Positions 33,238 through 44,731 of a DNA stretch of 64,000 nucleotides are shown here, piece after piece. Source of the DNA: Corinectria fuckeliana. Taxonomy: Eukaryota > Ascomycota > Sordariomycetes > Hypocreales > Nectriaceae. The position numbers were made by a program, and so were the translations under genes. The stretch covers positions 124,001 to 188,000 of the forward strand of contig WPDH01000220.1 in the NCBI GenBank assembly GCA_019137255.1, in the 5' to 3' direction. The number at the start of each line of letters is the position of its first letter. Position 1 is the stretch's first letter. The notes under the pieces were generated by a model, which had not been told where the DNA came from, did not search any database, and saw only the letters and a list, made by a program, of their open reading frames with translations.

Positions 33238-35616
33238 GGCGATTCTCTCCAAGAAAACGGCCAGCTAGAATTAATTATACCACAGGGAAGTCTGCTCGGA
33301 ACAATGGCGACTGCATAAGATGTTGATAGATGTTGTGGAGTGGCGTGGAATGTGTGAGCGGGAAAACAGCGACCAACAGCGGAACTTTTATGAAACACCT
33401 GTGTAAGCTTTTGTTGGGACGATCGGCCCCGGTTGCCTGAGGCCGCGCCTAAAACCGGTTTTGGGACGGCCAGTATCAGAAGAATCCGCAAGATAATGCA
33501 GGATGTTGTGATGGACTCCATATTATCAGCTACGTAGGGGCGTGCGTGTCTATTCCGGATCTGCAGTCCAATTCGTTCCTTGTCAGATGTAGCTTAGTCC
33601 CGCCATATCTAAGCCGAAAAACGTGGCACCCGCAGCTGGATTAGAGTGATGCACTCCCGCCTTTGTCCCCCCAACCACTTTTTCTTTTTCTTTTCACATG
33701 CAAATTACCTGGTATGTGTCTAGGTAAAGCAGCTAAAAACTCAAGGACGTCTTGCTTGATGGACGTTCACATGAAAATTGAATGCGGAGGACTGCCAAGA
33801 ACTTCAGACGAGCTGCTCCCACCTCGAAGTCTGTAATGCTAATTGTAGAGTAGAACTTGGCTGGGAGGGGCTGTTGAGCAACGGCTGACTGCAGCTTTTT
33901 AATAAACTTCGTCCTTCCTTGTGTACGATCTTGTGAAAGCTGCCATGCATAGGTAGATATGGCGTGATCCGTTGGTAAAGAAGGGCACGGTTTGGTGATT
34001 ATCACACTCGAAAGGATTACTACGTGGCTTACCTTAGGGAATGGATCCACCACGAAATGGCTCGTCTCTTTTCGTCTGAGCGCTTTGGGTTCTTACTAAA
34101 CAATATTGCAGTATGGCTGCGAAGAAACCCACTTCATTCAATATTTATATGCACCAAAAGTAGTCCCTGTGCTTTGCAGGAAAAGCTCGTCCTCGTCCTC
34201 GTCGACGGTGGCCTTCTCAGCTCTATATCATTGCGGTTGTGGACGTAGATGCGGTGTATTTCCCGGATTTAAGGTGAATAAGATATTCTGGGATGAGATG
34301 CTCAACATTTGCCTACGATAGAGGTACTGTCGATCTCCCGCAGTGCTACGAAATTTCCACATCGGGATGATCTTCCCGCCCTCGAGATGTCGTCGCTGGG
34401 TAGCGCAAAAAAAGGTACGGCGGATACGTCATGTCTACCTTCCGCGGTAGCAATGAGGTACATGCAAGAGACGGTTACTACCAACTACCTTTTATGTAGA
34501 TTAAGCACGAGATCATTTAGTAGCCCATGATACTATGTATGCCTGGCGATGCCTGTACTTGACCTCCTTGAAGATCGACCCGGGCAATACACTGAACTCT
34601 CCTGGCAAGGCATGATAAAGGCGGTGGCATATTCGACAACGGGATAAATTAGCAAAAGTAGCGGATATATAAAGATGCTAGAAAGGGTAGAAAACAACCG
34701 CTGGTAGCAGTCCTGGAGACTCGGGATGAGGCAGTGTTGAGTCGCCTGGTGAAGGACATCACGTGCGGCCCATACTCCTACAACCAAGACCACAACCTAC
34801 TCGACTAGATGAGACGAGAGAATCAGAGACATTGACCTATTTTGTTTCACTCTGAACGTTAAAACACAAGTGCGTCTTCCACAACAAGCTTGAAAGGCCC
34901 GTTATGCTTGGAAAAGCCTGACTAACGTCTTGACCCCAAGTCCCAAGCAACGAAGCTGAAATGTCGTCCAACCGGTCGATTTGGCACCGTTATGACAAAC
35001 AAGGTCCCTGGATTAATTTCAGCCAACTTTCTGCCCACTCTCAGACTTGGTTCTCGTTCTTAGCATCGCTCGGCGAGAGAGGGCCCAAGGGCGTCAGATA
35101 CTAGGCTCATGAGTACCTTGGATGGTGTCACGACGAAGCCTTATCTGTAGAGGCTCTCTGCGACATGGCATTTGTCGTTCCAGTAGAGATATTGAAGACA
35201 GACCGTTTGAAGAAGATGATGGGTGTTAGGCGGTATGATAGGTTGGGTGAGGTTGGATGAGGTCGGCGAGGAGGATGCTGATTGGCCAGAGCGGGGAGGA
35301 TCAGTCCTAGAGCCCCCCCGACATAAAGACCGGCTTCCCCCATCTCCCTCCTCTTCTCGCTTTCTTCCCTCCTTCACCCTCTTTCTTGTCATTCATCAAG
35401 AAACGACCATAAAACTTTCAGAAACCTCAAGTCACTTGTCTTCCATCTCATCCAAGCCCCTGAGAGTCCCTTAGCACTTACTAGAAGGACAAACACCTTC
35501 TATAGCGCTGTTGGCTACCCCATTGTCGCTGCCGCCATAATCATCCTTGCACAAAATATCTTCTGGTTAATCAAGGTTCCTTCCCAAGCCCTTTATATCT
35601 TTCCCCTCGGGATATC
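33238..35616. other. Gene-poor spacer of 2.4 kb
   Basis: It contains the promoter of the hydrolase gene (minus) and that of the orphan gene (plus). Short frames such as 33733-34053 (minus) and 34024-34248 (plus) have no family features and do not join through convincing introns. The sequence is more AT-rich than the surrounding genes. Confidence 0.5.
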
Positions 35617-36455
35617 ATGTCTTATCATCATCCTGCTATATTCCATCCCTCTCCAACCGCACCTATGTTAGCGCTTCAGCTGTTCCCAGGTCAAGGACCA
35701 AAGCTGAATCACCAAACTCACGGAGCGATTCAACCATTGCAGGAATTACAGAGCGATGTTGAGTCAAGCCATCTTAACTATCGCTCTAGCGAATTCCCCA
35801 TCCGACATCGAAGTCGTGATGCTCGAGTCGTCGACCAAGTGTGTGGGATAGTCAGTGCCCGCAGGCCGTCGTCGCGTGGGCAGCACCAGTCTCGGGATTC
35901 GGATTTCTTGCACTTGCAACCATTACCGTACCTTGATCCGTCAGACCTTTCCAGGTCTTGGGCTAGCCATGCTTCTAGCCCGTCGTCTCGGCGCGGCTCG
36001 AAAACCTTCTCGGTACAAGGCCACCAGAATATGTCTCCTCGAGCTGAGCAGGAGCCTATGGACCCCAACGTCGCACTGATTGGGTCCTGGTGTAACGCAG
36101 ACCAGATGAATTCTAGTCTTCCTTCGGCTGAGCTCTCCGAAATCGGAAAGAACACATTGACAGATGATTGGTACCCAAGTACACCACGGGAAACCAGGCT
36201 TCCTACTCCTGACCTTGGCCCAATGTGCATGGACTTTGAGTTTTGTGCATGCTGTCAGAATGAGGAAGACAGAATAAACGATACATGGTACATGACCTCG
36301 AGGGAGAGGACGGAGGATCAATGTACGTTGAGAGCCTTCGACTTCTGCTCATGAGGCCACTGTCCAGATGCTGACCGGATGCAGTGAATAGTGCGATGGA
36401 GCATATCGCAAGCGCCAAATCTCAAGCAGGGACCAAGATGACACGACAACGCTGA
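35617..36455 (+). CDS. Hypothetical protein, probably two exons
   Basis: Proposed model: join(35617..36322, 36385..36455), 258 residues. Without splicing the frame stops at 36354. A GTACGT donor at 36323, a CTGAC branch-like sequence and GCAG at 36381-36384 join in frame to a short helical tail (LNSAMEHIASAKSQ). The protein is polar, rich in Ser, His, Pro and Arg, and probably disordered, with no membrane segment. Its only distinctive patch is Cys-rich, CMDFEFCACCQNEED, near residue 210. I recognise no family. The ATG sits after a long C/T-rich leader. It could be a lineage-specific gene; coding support is moderate. Confidence 0.5.
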
Positions 36456-36789
36456 TGAGGCAACGCAAAGTAGGAGAGGCCTTGGTGGTCCTTTGAAAAA
36501 GAAGTGTAGTAGGGCTAGAGTTCCGTTTCACATCTCCCGCTGATTCTCTTTCTTTCTTTGTATCGTTTGTGTGAGGAAGAGGGGTTCACCAGTCAAAATC
36601 CGACTTTGACGTTTCCCTTCAGTGTGGTGAAGAGGATCACAACGAGTACTTCAAAGATGGAACCCCGGAAAGACAATTGACATTCTCGTTATCGTATTCC
36701 AAGGGAAGAGACATGTATCATGGGAAACGCCTTCGATTGCTGGCTTGACCGCGAGAATTGTAACTGTCGCGGCCTCAACCGCCTCTGCA
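36456..36789. other. Convergent 3' intergenic region
   Basis: 334 bp between the stop codons of the orphan gene (plus) and CAB4 (minus). No feature was seen beyond likely 3' UTRs. Confidence 0.5.
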
Positions 36790-38019
36790 TCATGCTTGGC
36801 TTCTAGCCGCAGCCCGCTGCTCCCTGATGGCGGTGCTGCTAATCTTGGCACTAAAATTCTCTGTCTTGGTTGCATCTTCCTCGCCTCTGTTCTCAGCGAT
36901 CTCTCGAGCGTCAAGTACGTCAATTTCGTAGACCTCCAAAGGCTGCCAACCTTTCTTTATTCGCCTGTCATTGATAGCCTTGCCGCCTCCGCGGGTCTCG
37001 GCAGAGACGACGATGGAATCCATGACCTCCTCGGTGATAGTGGGTCCGAAGGGATCATGGATGTTGACACAGCGAACTATCACTGTGCCATCCCGCAGCG
37101 TGGCAACCAGCTCATCGGGCTTGGAGACGGTTTGAGGAGACGTAGCCGTGGTCTTGTACTCGAGGAGGGTGGAGAGGAAAGACAGCACATGTTGAGCCCG
37201 CACATCCCAAGATTGCAGCTCTTCGGCGTGCTTTTTATTGACGAGCAACTCGTCGCCGGAAATGCCAACAATGAGGGTGCAAGTTTTGCCAGAGTCTTTC
37301 TCTGGGACAGCAAGAAGTAGGACCGTCGCATGCAAAAGCAGCTTGTGGCCAGGATGAAGATGATCAAATGTCCCTCCTAAGCAGACAGTGCCACCGAGCT
37401 TGGGATTATCCGAGGTGGAAGTGCTGGAAACTTCTGTGAACAGGGTCATGCCACCTTCAACAGCAACAAGCTTATCGTAGGTGAAAGATTGCTTTTTGAC
37501 AAACTCCAAGAAGATGGAAAGCAGCTCATAGCCGGCCTCGGTGCTAGGATGGAAGACGGTCTCCCAGGGGTGAGTTTTCGAGGCAAAGGCAGGCAGGTCA
37601 AGCACAGTGGTGCAGTTGGCCTCGTAAACTCCATCTGCGTTGGGCCAGTACTTTCGCGAGGGCTCATGATCGACCAAGACGATGCGGACATCCACGCTCC
37701 CATGCCCGGCGCCTACGTCGACATCGATAGACTCAGCCGCGCAGATGATGGAGACGAGTGTGTAAAGACCTGCTAGTAGCGACTGGGCCTCGGCCCAGCG
37801 GACTGACTTGACGCGTTGCGACAGGCCATCGAGGATGGGACAAGCGATGGCGACGACGAGGGTTGTTGGTTTGGAGAGGTTCTTGAGCTTGGTGAGAACA
37901 GCGGAGAGAGGCGCTCGGTAGGCAGCATTGAGGGCGATATGGGATGAAGGGCGTGGCGGCGCGGGGAGGAGAAGAAGCGAAGGAGGAAAATTGCTAGAGC
38001 GGGTTGCGATGGCCGCCAT
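36790..38019 (-). CDS. CAB4: Pantetheine-phosphate adenylyltransferase (CoA biosynthesis)
   Basis: One exon from ATG 38019, 409 residues. The enzyme transfers AMP from ATP to 4'-phosphopantetheine, giving dephospho-CoA, the fourth of the five steps from pantothenate to CoA. The nucleotidyltransferase motif GGTFDHLHPGHK (about residues 215-226) carries the T/HxGH signature that binds ATP. It is followed by VGISGDELL and a C-terminal KISSTAIRE, equivalent to the ISSTxIR motif of this family. The N-terminal 200 residues are the less conserved extension seen in fungal Cab4 proteins. There is no dephospho-CoA kinase P-loop, so it is the monofunctional fungal form. A MITE-like element begins 290 bp upstream of the start codon and may lie in the promoter. 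Confidence 0.9.
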   Translation of the reverse strand: MAAIATRSSNFPPSLLLLPAPPRPSSHIALNAAYRAPLSAVLTKLKNLSKPTTLVVAIACPILDGLSQRVKSVRWAEAQSLLAGLYTLVSIICAAESIDVDVGAGHGSVDVRIVLVDHEPSRKYWPNADGVYEANCTTVLDLPAFASKTHPWETVFHPSTEAGYELLSIFLEFVKKQSFTYDKLVAVEGGMTLFTEVSSTSTSDNPKLGGTVCLGGTFDHLHPGHKLLLHATVLLLAVPEKDSGKTCTLIVGISGDELLVNKKHAEELQSWDVRAQHVLSFLSTLLEYKTTATSPQTVSKPDELVATLRDGTVIVRCVNIHDPFGPTITEEVMDSIVVSAETRGGGKAINDRRIKKGWQPLEVYEIDVLDAREIAENRGEEDATKTENFSAKISSTAIREQRAAARSQA

Positions 38020-38308
38020 GATGGCTGTTGGATACGATTGTGCCGTGGCTCAGAGAGAGGTTGGTTCTAGACGCCACTGTACACCTCACTTCGATGATTC
38101 AGGGCTGGCGAGGGAGGCTGTTAAGAGATGTGAATGTGGATACGTGGTGTCTTATACCATGCCACAAAATTCATGTCATCACCAGGCCAGAGAAGAAGTT
38201 GTGATGGGCCTACGGTGCGTGAGTCCTTTGTTGATGGAGTCTTGAGTTGAAGCTCATGCCGAGGTGGAAGTGGGGTACGTATTCGTACAGGCATCATCCC
38301 ACACAGTA

Positions 38309-38596
38309 AGTACGGAGGAGCATTTCAAAAGTATTTGCCCGCGCACAGACCACAATTTGCTTTTTCTTGTCAAAGAACATTAAGTACATCTCACAAACAT
38401 TAACGCTAAATAAGGCTCTATATTATAGCGCACTTAGCGCACAAGCTCGAGATACTATAGGTATAACACCACTAAGGCTGTAGTGGACTTAGTGGATAGT
38501 AGCCTGTAGCGATACGAGGCTGAATGTATCGTCAGGTACCTAGCAAGGATTCAAGCTTTAGCGTGGGCAAATACTTTTGAAATGCTCCTCCGTACT
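38309..38596. mobile_element. MITE-like element with 36-bp terminal inverted repeats
   Basis: Bases 38309-38344 and the reverse complement of 38561-38596 match at 35 of 36 positions; the one difference is at repeat position 33 (G/A). The ends read AGTACGGAGGAGCATTTC inward. The 216-bp interior is AT-rich, has short internal palindromes (TTAGCGCAC-like) and no coding frame. Size, long TIRs and lack of a transposase fit a non-autonomous DNA transposon. A TA occurs at matching places in both ends (38311-38312 and 38593-38594), as Tc1/mariner-type insertion would leave, but the matching extends 2 bp beyond it, so the target duplication is unresolved. It lies 290 bp upstream of CAB4. Confidence 0.85.
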
Positions 38597-39350
38597 AATC
38601 TAGGCTACTAGTACGAAGTACACCGGGGAATGACCCAGTACTAAGTACCAGAAACATCATGATGCATGTAGCCTGAGGCATGACAGTCGGGCAAGGGTGC
38701 AACCAACCTAGTCATTGTTGCCTAAATCGGCTTGTCGCCACAATTCACGATAAGGAAGCGTGTGAACATCAGATTTGTTACTAGATATGAGATGGAAGCA
38801 ACTGCATTGGCGGTGAGAATCGACAGCTCAAACACTACCAATAACACTTTGCATACCTAAACGCGGCGGTGAAGGGGCCGCAAGTGCACATTGGGGAACA
38901 TTAGGCAAGGGATAGCGCATAAAACAGAATCATTCCTGCAGTCGTTACACGCCATGGAGCTCGAAATCGAAAGGACCAAGCTGTGAAAATGTGTTTTTAT
39001 CACCTATTACACCGCACGACATTCTACACAAGTCCGCGCCAGTTTGCGCAGTTTGGCGTTTGGCAGAGCCAACAATTAGTGGCGTTGCTCAGCTTGGCCA
39101 GACACTGGCGCGTACGAGGGGAAAAACCCTCACGTCATATACTCTAAAGAGTCGAGCCATCATGGATACACGCTGCCGTGGTCCCAGATTTACAAATGCC
39201 CTCTAATGATTAAACTTCTTATTTTATTTCTAGATCACTTCCAGATCTTCCCCCAAGCAACATTTGATCTCCCAACATTTAACATTTGGCATCGATACTG
39301 TCCGTGCATTGAATCGCCTAGGGGAATCGAGGTACCACCAGAAGCCGACA
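38597..39350. promoter_or_regulatory. Upstream region of the DUF1769 gene
   Basis: About 750 bp lead to the ATG at 39351. The frame is open back to another ATG at 39264, but MGDNYVLYISAGPG fits the family start better. No other gene was seen. Confidence 0.5.
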
Positions 39351-40532
39351 ATGGGAGACAACTATGTCCTTTACATCTCGGCCGGTCCAGGCTACGATGA
39401 GGACCAGCACGTCCAGGTCCCTGTCAACACCGCCCAGCCAACTCGCATCTCTAGCGACCTAGCGGACATTGACCTCAACGTGCGCATCCATGACTACAAG
39501 GGACTGCCTCGCAACTCCCCGGCCACCTCCCCTTACTTCGCCACCGAGCCTCATGCCTACAACCAGGACCAGTACAGCATCTCGTTCCGCTTCACCCCGA
39601 AGAAGCTACCCGGCAACGAGGGCGCCGGCATCACCGCCACCAACTTGCAGTTCGGCAATGACTTTGACCATCCCATCCGTGATCGCCTCCCCCCAGGTTT
39701 CAACACGGCCATGAGCATCGTCCGGTGGTGGATCGACCCCGGCCTAGAGGGAGATGCCTATGCTGACAAGCCTTTTCTGTACGGACCCGCCTTGAGCTCC
39801 TTTAATATCATTCACGTTGGCGAAGGCGAATTCGACGAGGCCAGGGGTGGTCTCTGGTTCGACGAGGGCGGTGACGAAGCCGGCCTCAAGACCCGTCAGG
39901 AGATTGGGGCGCCCGAGGCCGACAAAGCGAGAATGAAGTGGGCGCTTCGCGCAGATAGCAAGGAGAAGTGGGTGTTTGAGTACGGTCGGACCTATGGCCT
40001 GGACTTCTTCAACCCATATCTCGACTTCGCCAACCTTGCCTTGAAGCTGCCCGGATTCCAGTTGCCCATCATGAAGTACTGGGATGGTCAAGCTCTCAGG
40101 TAAGCACTGTTCCTCTTGGTTTTGGAGGTCTGCATTGCAGCCGTTCCCAGTTTCCTTGCGAGTCTCCGTTCCACGGGGAAAACGAGGCACGCTTCTAAAT
40201 GACTACGTTTCTTACGCCTCCTCGTCTACTGTCTCAGGTCCACCCAGAGACGCTCACACCAGCTCAGATACGTCCTTCGAAACAAGGCGACGGAGCAGAC
40301 GTACATGGTCGTTCTCATCACCCTGTATCACAAGGACTTTATTAACGAGGATGGATCACTCAAATCTGGCGCCAAGGAGTCCATTGCGGAGAAGCGCGAT
40401 ATCCCGGCCGAGGAGGACGTGGAAGGGGGCGAGCACGACGAGGCGAAAGCCCTAGAGGAGGCACGGGAGAAGCTCGGTCCGAAGTTTGGCGAGGAGGGGT
40501 ATGAGGAGACGAGCCCTGACGACGTGGATTAA
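39351..40532 (+). CDS. DUF1769 (UPF0590) family protein
   Basis: Model: join(39351..40099, 40238..40532), 347 residues. The 138-nt intron (GTAAGC..TCAG) joins GQALRSTQRRSHQLRYVLRN in frame. The family hallmark is the N-terminal block DYKGLPRNSPATSPYF followed by DQYSISFRF. A second block, FNPYLDFANLALKLPGF, lies just before the intron, and LRYVLRNKATEQTYMVV follows it. The C-terminal 70 residues are Glu/Lys-rich and probably disordered. DUF1769 is a fungal family without known enzyme activity. From memory, the S. pombe member Duc1 is a peripheral protein at ER-plasma membrane contacts that binds phosphoinositides; whether this one does so is inference only. Confidence 0.85.
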
Positions 40533-42344
40533 TGCTGGCCGGGGTGCGATAGACTGGTGCTGTCCGGTGCTGTTGGCCCTAGGGGAAGGTGATTGAGACA
40601 TCAGGAAGACCATCATTGGCTTCAATAGAATAGTTACTTCTTTGCTTTGCTCATTCTCCTTTCTCCTTCTTTTCCCCGCCCTTAGTCGACGGATTCATCC
40701 CGCTAAAGCCTTGTGGAGCGTCAACAGGGGATGGCGCCAAGAGATTGCAACCATAACCCGAACCAAGCCAGGAAAAGGCAGCCCTACGACATGACGCTGT
40801 CAGATGACGTATCACGTGGTAGCAGCCCTCCGCGAGTCTCTCCTACAGCACCCCCTGTGGAATGCATGGCGGCTGCGCCATTCTTACTTACGCAGTAAGC
40901 TAGCGATGACTGCAACGTCGCCCATTTCAGCATCGAATCAGACCCTCCTCATACAGTGAGTCGTGCTTTCGGGCTGCAAACCCGCCCTTCTTACCACGTT
41001 AACACAGTGCTAATGCCTCAATACCCTGATGCCCCCTGAACTCCCTGACGCACTAACGCTCGAATGTCCTAATGCCTTGATGCCCTACCTGCTCTTCTAT
41101 TATTGATAGCGAGATCAGGTCAAGGAGAGAAAATAAGAGTGAGTCGATATAGGCACATGATATACAGCATGACTAGGAATATCACTCCGTACAAATTACT
41201 GATCGGGAAACAGTCGCGTTCCGCAGTCTAGGCGGAGGGGCAAGCGGGTGATCCGCTTCGGACCGAGTGGGGAAGTCAAATCTCCAATCTCCCCGGATCT
41301 CACCAGATCTCTCTCATCTCATCTTTTCTGTGCCCAACGAACTGGGCTCGTTGCCCTCAATTTGGCATGGGTAAGAAAGGACCGAGTCCCGGCAATAGTC
41401 GGCCGTAGCCTTCCCCACCTATTCACCGGGCCTAGTCCAACGCGAAGCGAGGCGGTGTTCCCTTCAAGAAGGATAAACCACGCGGCAGTGAGCTGCTTGC
41501 CTGCCGTTTCCGACGGCCGGCGTTCCGAGCATGCCTGTATGCCCAATCATTTGACTCCCTTTGGTCCTCGGCAAACAAAGGCAGGAGAATGCCGGCAAAA
41601 ATGGCCGAGTTGCAAAGTTCCAGGACCGTGATGACGCCGCCTTTCCAGGATTTACGTGCCGCTGATTTGCTCCAACGGCCCTTAGAGTGTCAGCATGCAG
41701 CATGCCCATCTTATTCCCGAGTCCAGGAGCTGGAAAGCTCATCTTGAGCTCATTTGTGGGCCAGCCCGGATGAGAGTTGAGAGGGGGAATCAGATGATGA
41801 GCTCATGCCTGTCAATCTGCCAAGGCCAACTTTGATGCTCAGTCTTTCATCTGCCTCCAAAGTAACATGAAGATTCGGTTGTTTACCTAGGTGTACAAAC
41901 CATTATGCTCATTTTTTGCACCTTCAACGACACCCTCTCAAAGATGAAGACGTCGAATCTCCTCAAGGTCCATTTTTGATATCACCTTTTTTCCTATGTG
42001 CTACCCACTGATCTTCACCAACCCGCAGTAGCGCCGGACATCGCTTTCCTCAAGCAATTCGTGCGTCTCATTGTCTTTCGGGTTCACGTGGGAAGAAGGC
42101 GGATCCTCCCTCAAGGGACCATTATTCCCGTCGAGATCCCGCTGCGGTGGTAATCTCCCGCTCGTCTTGCCTTATAACCCGGGGCTGTGCCAGTAGCTCT
42201 TGATGAATCCCTAGCCCATTCCTATGCTGTCTTCATGCCGAAGCCAGATCGCCAGGTAAACAGGACAGCATATCTGGCCAACTCAGGGTTTCTTTATAGG
42301 ATTCCCCTCGGTCGTGTCATTCAACCAACATACAGAGGACGGAA
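40533..42344. other. Spacer upstream of the MFS transporter
   Basis: 1.8 kb without convincing coding sequence. Around 41000-41095 there is a loose repetition of roughly 10-bp units related to CTAATGCC and CTGATGCC, too degenerate to call a tandem array. The plus-strand frame 41248-41631 is Arg/Pro/Ser-rich and looks random. The last 150 bp probably form the leader of the transporter gene. Confidence 0.45.
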
Positions 42345-44213
42345 ATGTCTTCACACAAGGCGTCGCGCTGGGACGGGGACACTCCAGTGCTCGAGCAGGG
42401 CGAGCTGGAAATCAGTAATGGCAACACCCTGGCACCGAAAACTACGGAAAAGAACATTTCTGATAATGATTCGATTTCATATCTCTATCTCTCCTTCACG
42501 AGCAACTTGCCATCGCCACCAACAGTCCTGGAGGCCGGCCTGCCCGAGAACGAGCAACTACCTCCCTGTCCAGACTTGAGACCATACACCTCACCCCTGA
42601 CATGGGCTCTGGCCCGAAAGACTGTTCTGCTTGTGCTATCCTGCATCGCAACATTCCTTACAGCATATACCGCTGGAGCTTACTCGCCTCCGTCTGCGTT
42701 GATGGCAAAGGATCTCGGCACGACTCACCTTGCGTCGCTTGTCGGCATCACAACGTTCTGCCTGGGCTTCGCCATCGCTCCCATGGCTCTGGCCCCTATA
42801 TCTGAGATCTGGGGGCGGTATCCTGTCTTCGTCCTCGCTGGCGTCATCTATGTCTTGTTCCAAGCCGTTTGCCCTCTGATGACTAACCTGGCTGGCATGC
42901 TGGTTGCGCGTTTCTTGGTTGGAGTCGGTGGTTCAGTCTTTAGCTCTGTTGTCGGCGGAGTTATCGCTGATCTGTGGGACAAAGAGGAGAGGAACACGCC
43001 CATGGCTTTGTTCAGCGGTGCCGTGCTCGCAGGAACTGGAGCAGGGCCGCTTGTTTCGGCTGTCTTCGTTGACCGCATGAGCAATCCAACTCAGGCATGG
43101 AAGTGGCCTTTCTGGCACCAAGTCATCTTGGATGGCGTCCTTTTGGTAGCCATTGTCTTCCTGTTCCGTGAGAGTCGAGCATCAGTGCTGTTGTCGAGGA
43201 AGGCCAAGAAGTTGAATCAATGGTATGAACAGCTGGAGAACATGGGCGCCTACGGAGTCTGGGTCACGGAAGTCGAGGAGGAGACGAGTGCAGAATCGTC
43301 TTCGTCAACACTAAAGACCCTCCAAGTTGACCCTGTGGAATACCGCTCCGGTCAGGGACAGAAGCCACAGCGCCGCTTGCGACGTGTCAGATGGGTTGTC
43401 CAAGCAGATGAACAGCGAGCGTCCTTGACCAAGATGATGTCAACCTCTGTCCAACGCCCCTTTTACCTGCTCTTTACTGAACCCGTCGTTTTCTGCTTCT
43501 CGATCTGGGCGGCTTTCTCGTGGGGAGTCCTCTACTTGTCCTTCGCTGTTGTTCCTTACCTCTACTCCGACAACCTCGACATGTCTAGCCGTGTCTACAC
43601 TGCCATGATGGCATCGGCTGTCGTCGCGACGGTCGTGGGCATCTTGCAGGAGAACTTGATGAAACATCCCCAATGGCGGAAGCAAGAAGAGGAGGACAAG
43701 CCTCAGTCTGGATCTAGATTCTGGGCTTTCATGAGGAAGAACTTCCCAGCTGAAGCACCAGAGGCAAGACTGTACTTTGCTTGCATCACAGCGCTGTTCC
43801 TCCCTGCCGGGCTGTTTGGTGCGTTTCTGAGCCCAGCTAGCTCGAGCCATTACGCACAAGCCATCGGGATCGGGTTCGCCAACTGGGGTATTTACTCAGT
43901 GTATCTCGCAACCTTCAACTATCTTGCAGACACATATCACATGTACGCCTCGTCAGCACTCGCCGCGCAAAGCTTCTGCCGCAACGTGCTAGGCGGCTCG
44001 TTCCCCATCATTACAGGAATCATGTTTGATAATCTTGGTCTGAGAAACGCCGGGTGCCTGCTTGGTGGAATTGCTAGCGGGTTGACGATTATTCCTTGGG
44101 TTCTGGTGTTTTTCGGAGAGAAGATTCGGTCCAGGAGCAAATTCGCTATTGTGAGCACTTCAAATCCCCTGAGTTGTACACTCGGAATAACAGTGCGACA
44201 GTCTTTACAATAA
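42345..44213 (+). CDS. MFS transporter, DHA1-type drug/polyamine antiporter
   Basis: A single exon of 622 residues from ATG 42345. About 90 polar N-terminal residues precede 12 predicted membrane helices. Between helices 2 and 3 is a form of the MFS loop motif (SEIWGRYPVFVLAG). ARFLVGVGGSVFSSVVGGVIADLW and LFSGAVLAGTGAGPLVS (antiporter motif C-like) place it with 12-spanner H+ antiporters of the DHA1 group. These export drugs, polyamines or secondary metabolites at the plasma membrane. The central cytosolic loop is long, with a Ser/Glu-rich part. No biosynthetic genes flank it, so it is not obviously a cluster exporter. The last residues after KFAIVS are not conserved-looking, and the true C-terminus may differ. 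Confidence 0.88.
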   Translation: MSSHKASRWDGDTPVLEQGELEISNGNTLAPKTTEKNISDNDSISYLYLSFTSNLPSPPTVLEAGLPENEQLPPCPDLRPYTSPLTWALARKTVLLVLSCIATFLTAYTAGAYSPPSALMAKDLGTTHLASLVGITTFCLGFAIAPMALAPISEIWGRYPVFVLAGVIYVLFQAVCPLMTNLAGMLVARFLVGVGGSVFSSVVGGVIADLWDKEERNTPMALFSGAVLAGTGAGPLVSAVFVDRMSNPTQAWKWPFWHQVILDGVLLVAIVFLFRESRASVLLSRKAKKLNQWYEQLENMGAYGVWVTEVEEETSAESSSSTLKTLQVDPVEYRSGQGQKPQRRLRRVRWVVQADEQRASLTKMMSTSVQRPFYLLFTEPVVFCFSIWAAFSWGVLYLSFAVVPYLYSDNLDMSSRVYTAMMASAVVATVVGILQENLMKHPQWRKQEEEDKPQSGSRFWAFMRKNFPAEAPEARLYFACITALFLPAGLFGAFLSPASSSHYAQAIGIGFANWGIYSVYLATFNYLADTYHMYASSALAAQSFCRNVLGGSFPIITGIMFDNLGLRNAGCLLGGIASGLTIIPWVLVFFGEKIRSRSKFAIVSTSNPLSCTLGITVRQSLQ

Positions 44214-44731
44214 TCACCGATGCCCGAGCCGATATATCAAGATCTCGTCTCAGATTTTCCTCAGACTGATCCAAGAATCTAGCAAGGCGAGAGGGAAGAA
44301 TAGACGAGTCGAGAATACGAGACGAGAATTATGAGTTACGAACGGTACATGAGGCTATTCACAACGGAAGCAGGAGTTGCTTCTGGGATATTAATGCATC
44401 TGAGGAGTTTCATAGGGTTAGGCAGGCGCCTACAGATTTATGCAAGGGTTCTTACAACGCCCCAATATTATAGCGCAATGCTCTAGAGAATGATTATTTA
44501 CACGACCAAAGGACCAATAGCGCGATCTTGCGACACGACACAACTCTAGCTTCGACAGGTGGTTTAGCCATACTGTTCAGGCTTTGTGCGAGTCTGTCAT
44601 TATGAGCGTTACAAAGACAGCTAGGTTGCACACCTATATGGAGATTTCGCTGTGCGAATAGCAGCGCCAATACGATGCGAGAAGTCTCCCTGTGCCTGAA
44701 TACTTCGACAGGCAAGACAAGCTTTCCCGCA
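44214..44731. other. Convergent 3' intergenic region
   Basis: 518 bp between the stop codons of the MFS gene (plus) and the next minus-strand gene. AT-rich with no further feature. Confidence 0.5.

Noticed and set aside
41000..41095. Degenerate CTAATGCC/CTGATGCC units
   Set aside because: Spacing and sequence vary too much to call a tandem repeat or a regulatory array.
44149..44200. Possible small intron (GTGAGC..ACAG) at the end of the MFS transporter frame
   Set aside because: It would be only about 43 nt and has no clear branch site; splicing gives no recognisable better C-terminus. The unspliced end is kept with lower certainty.
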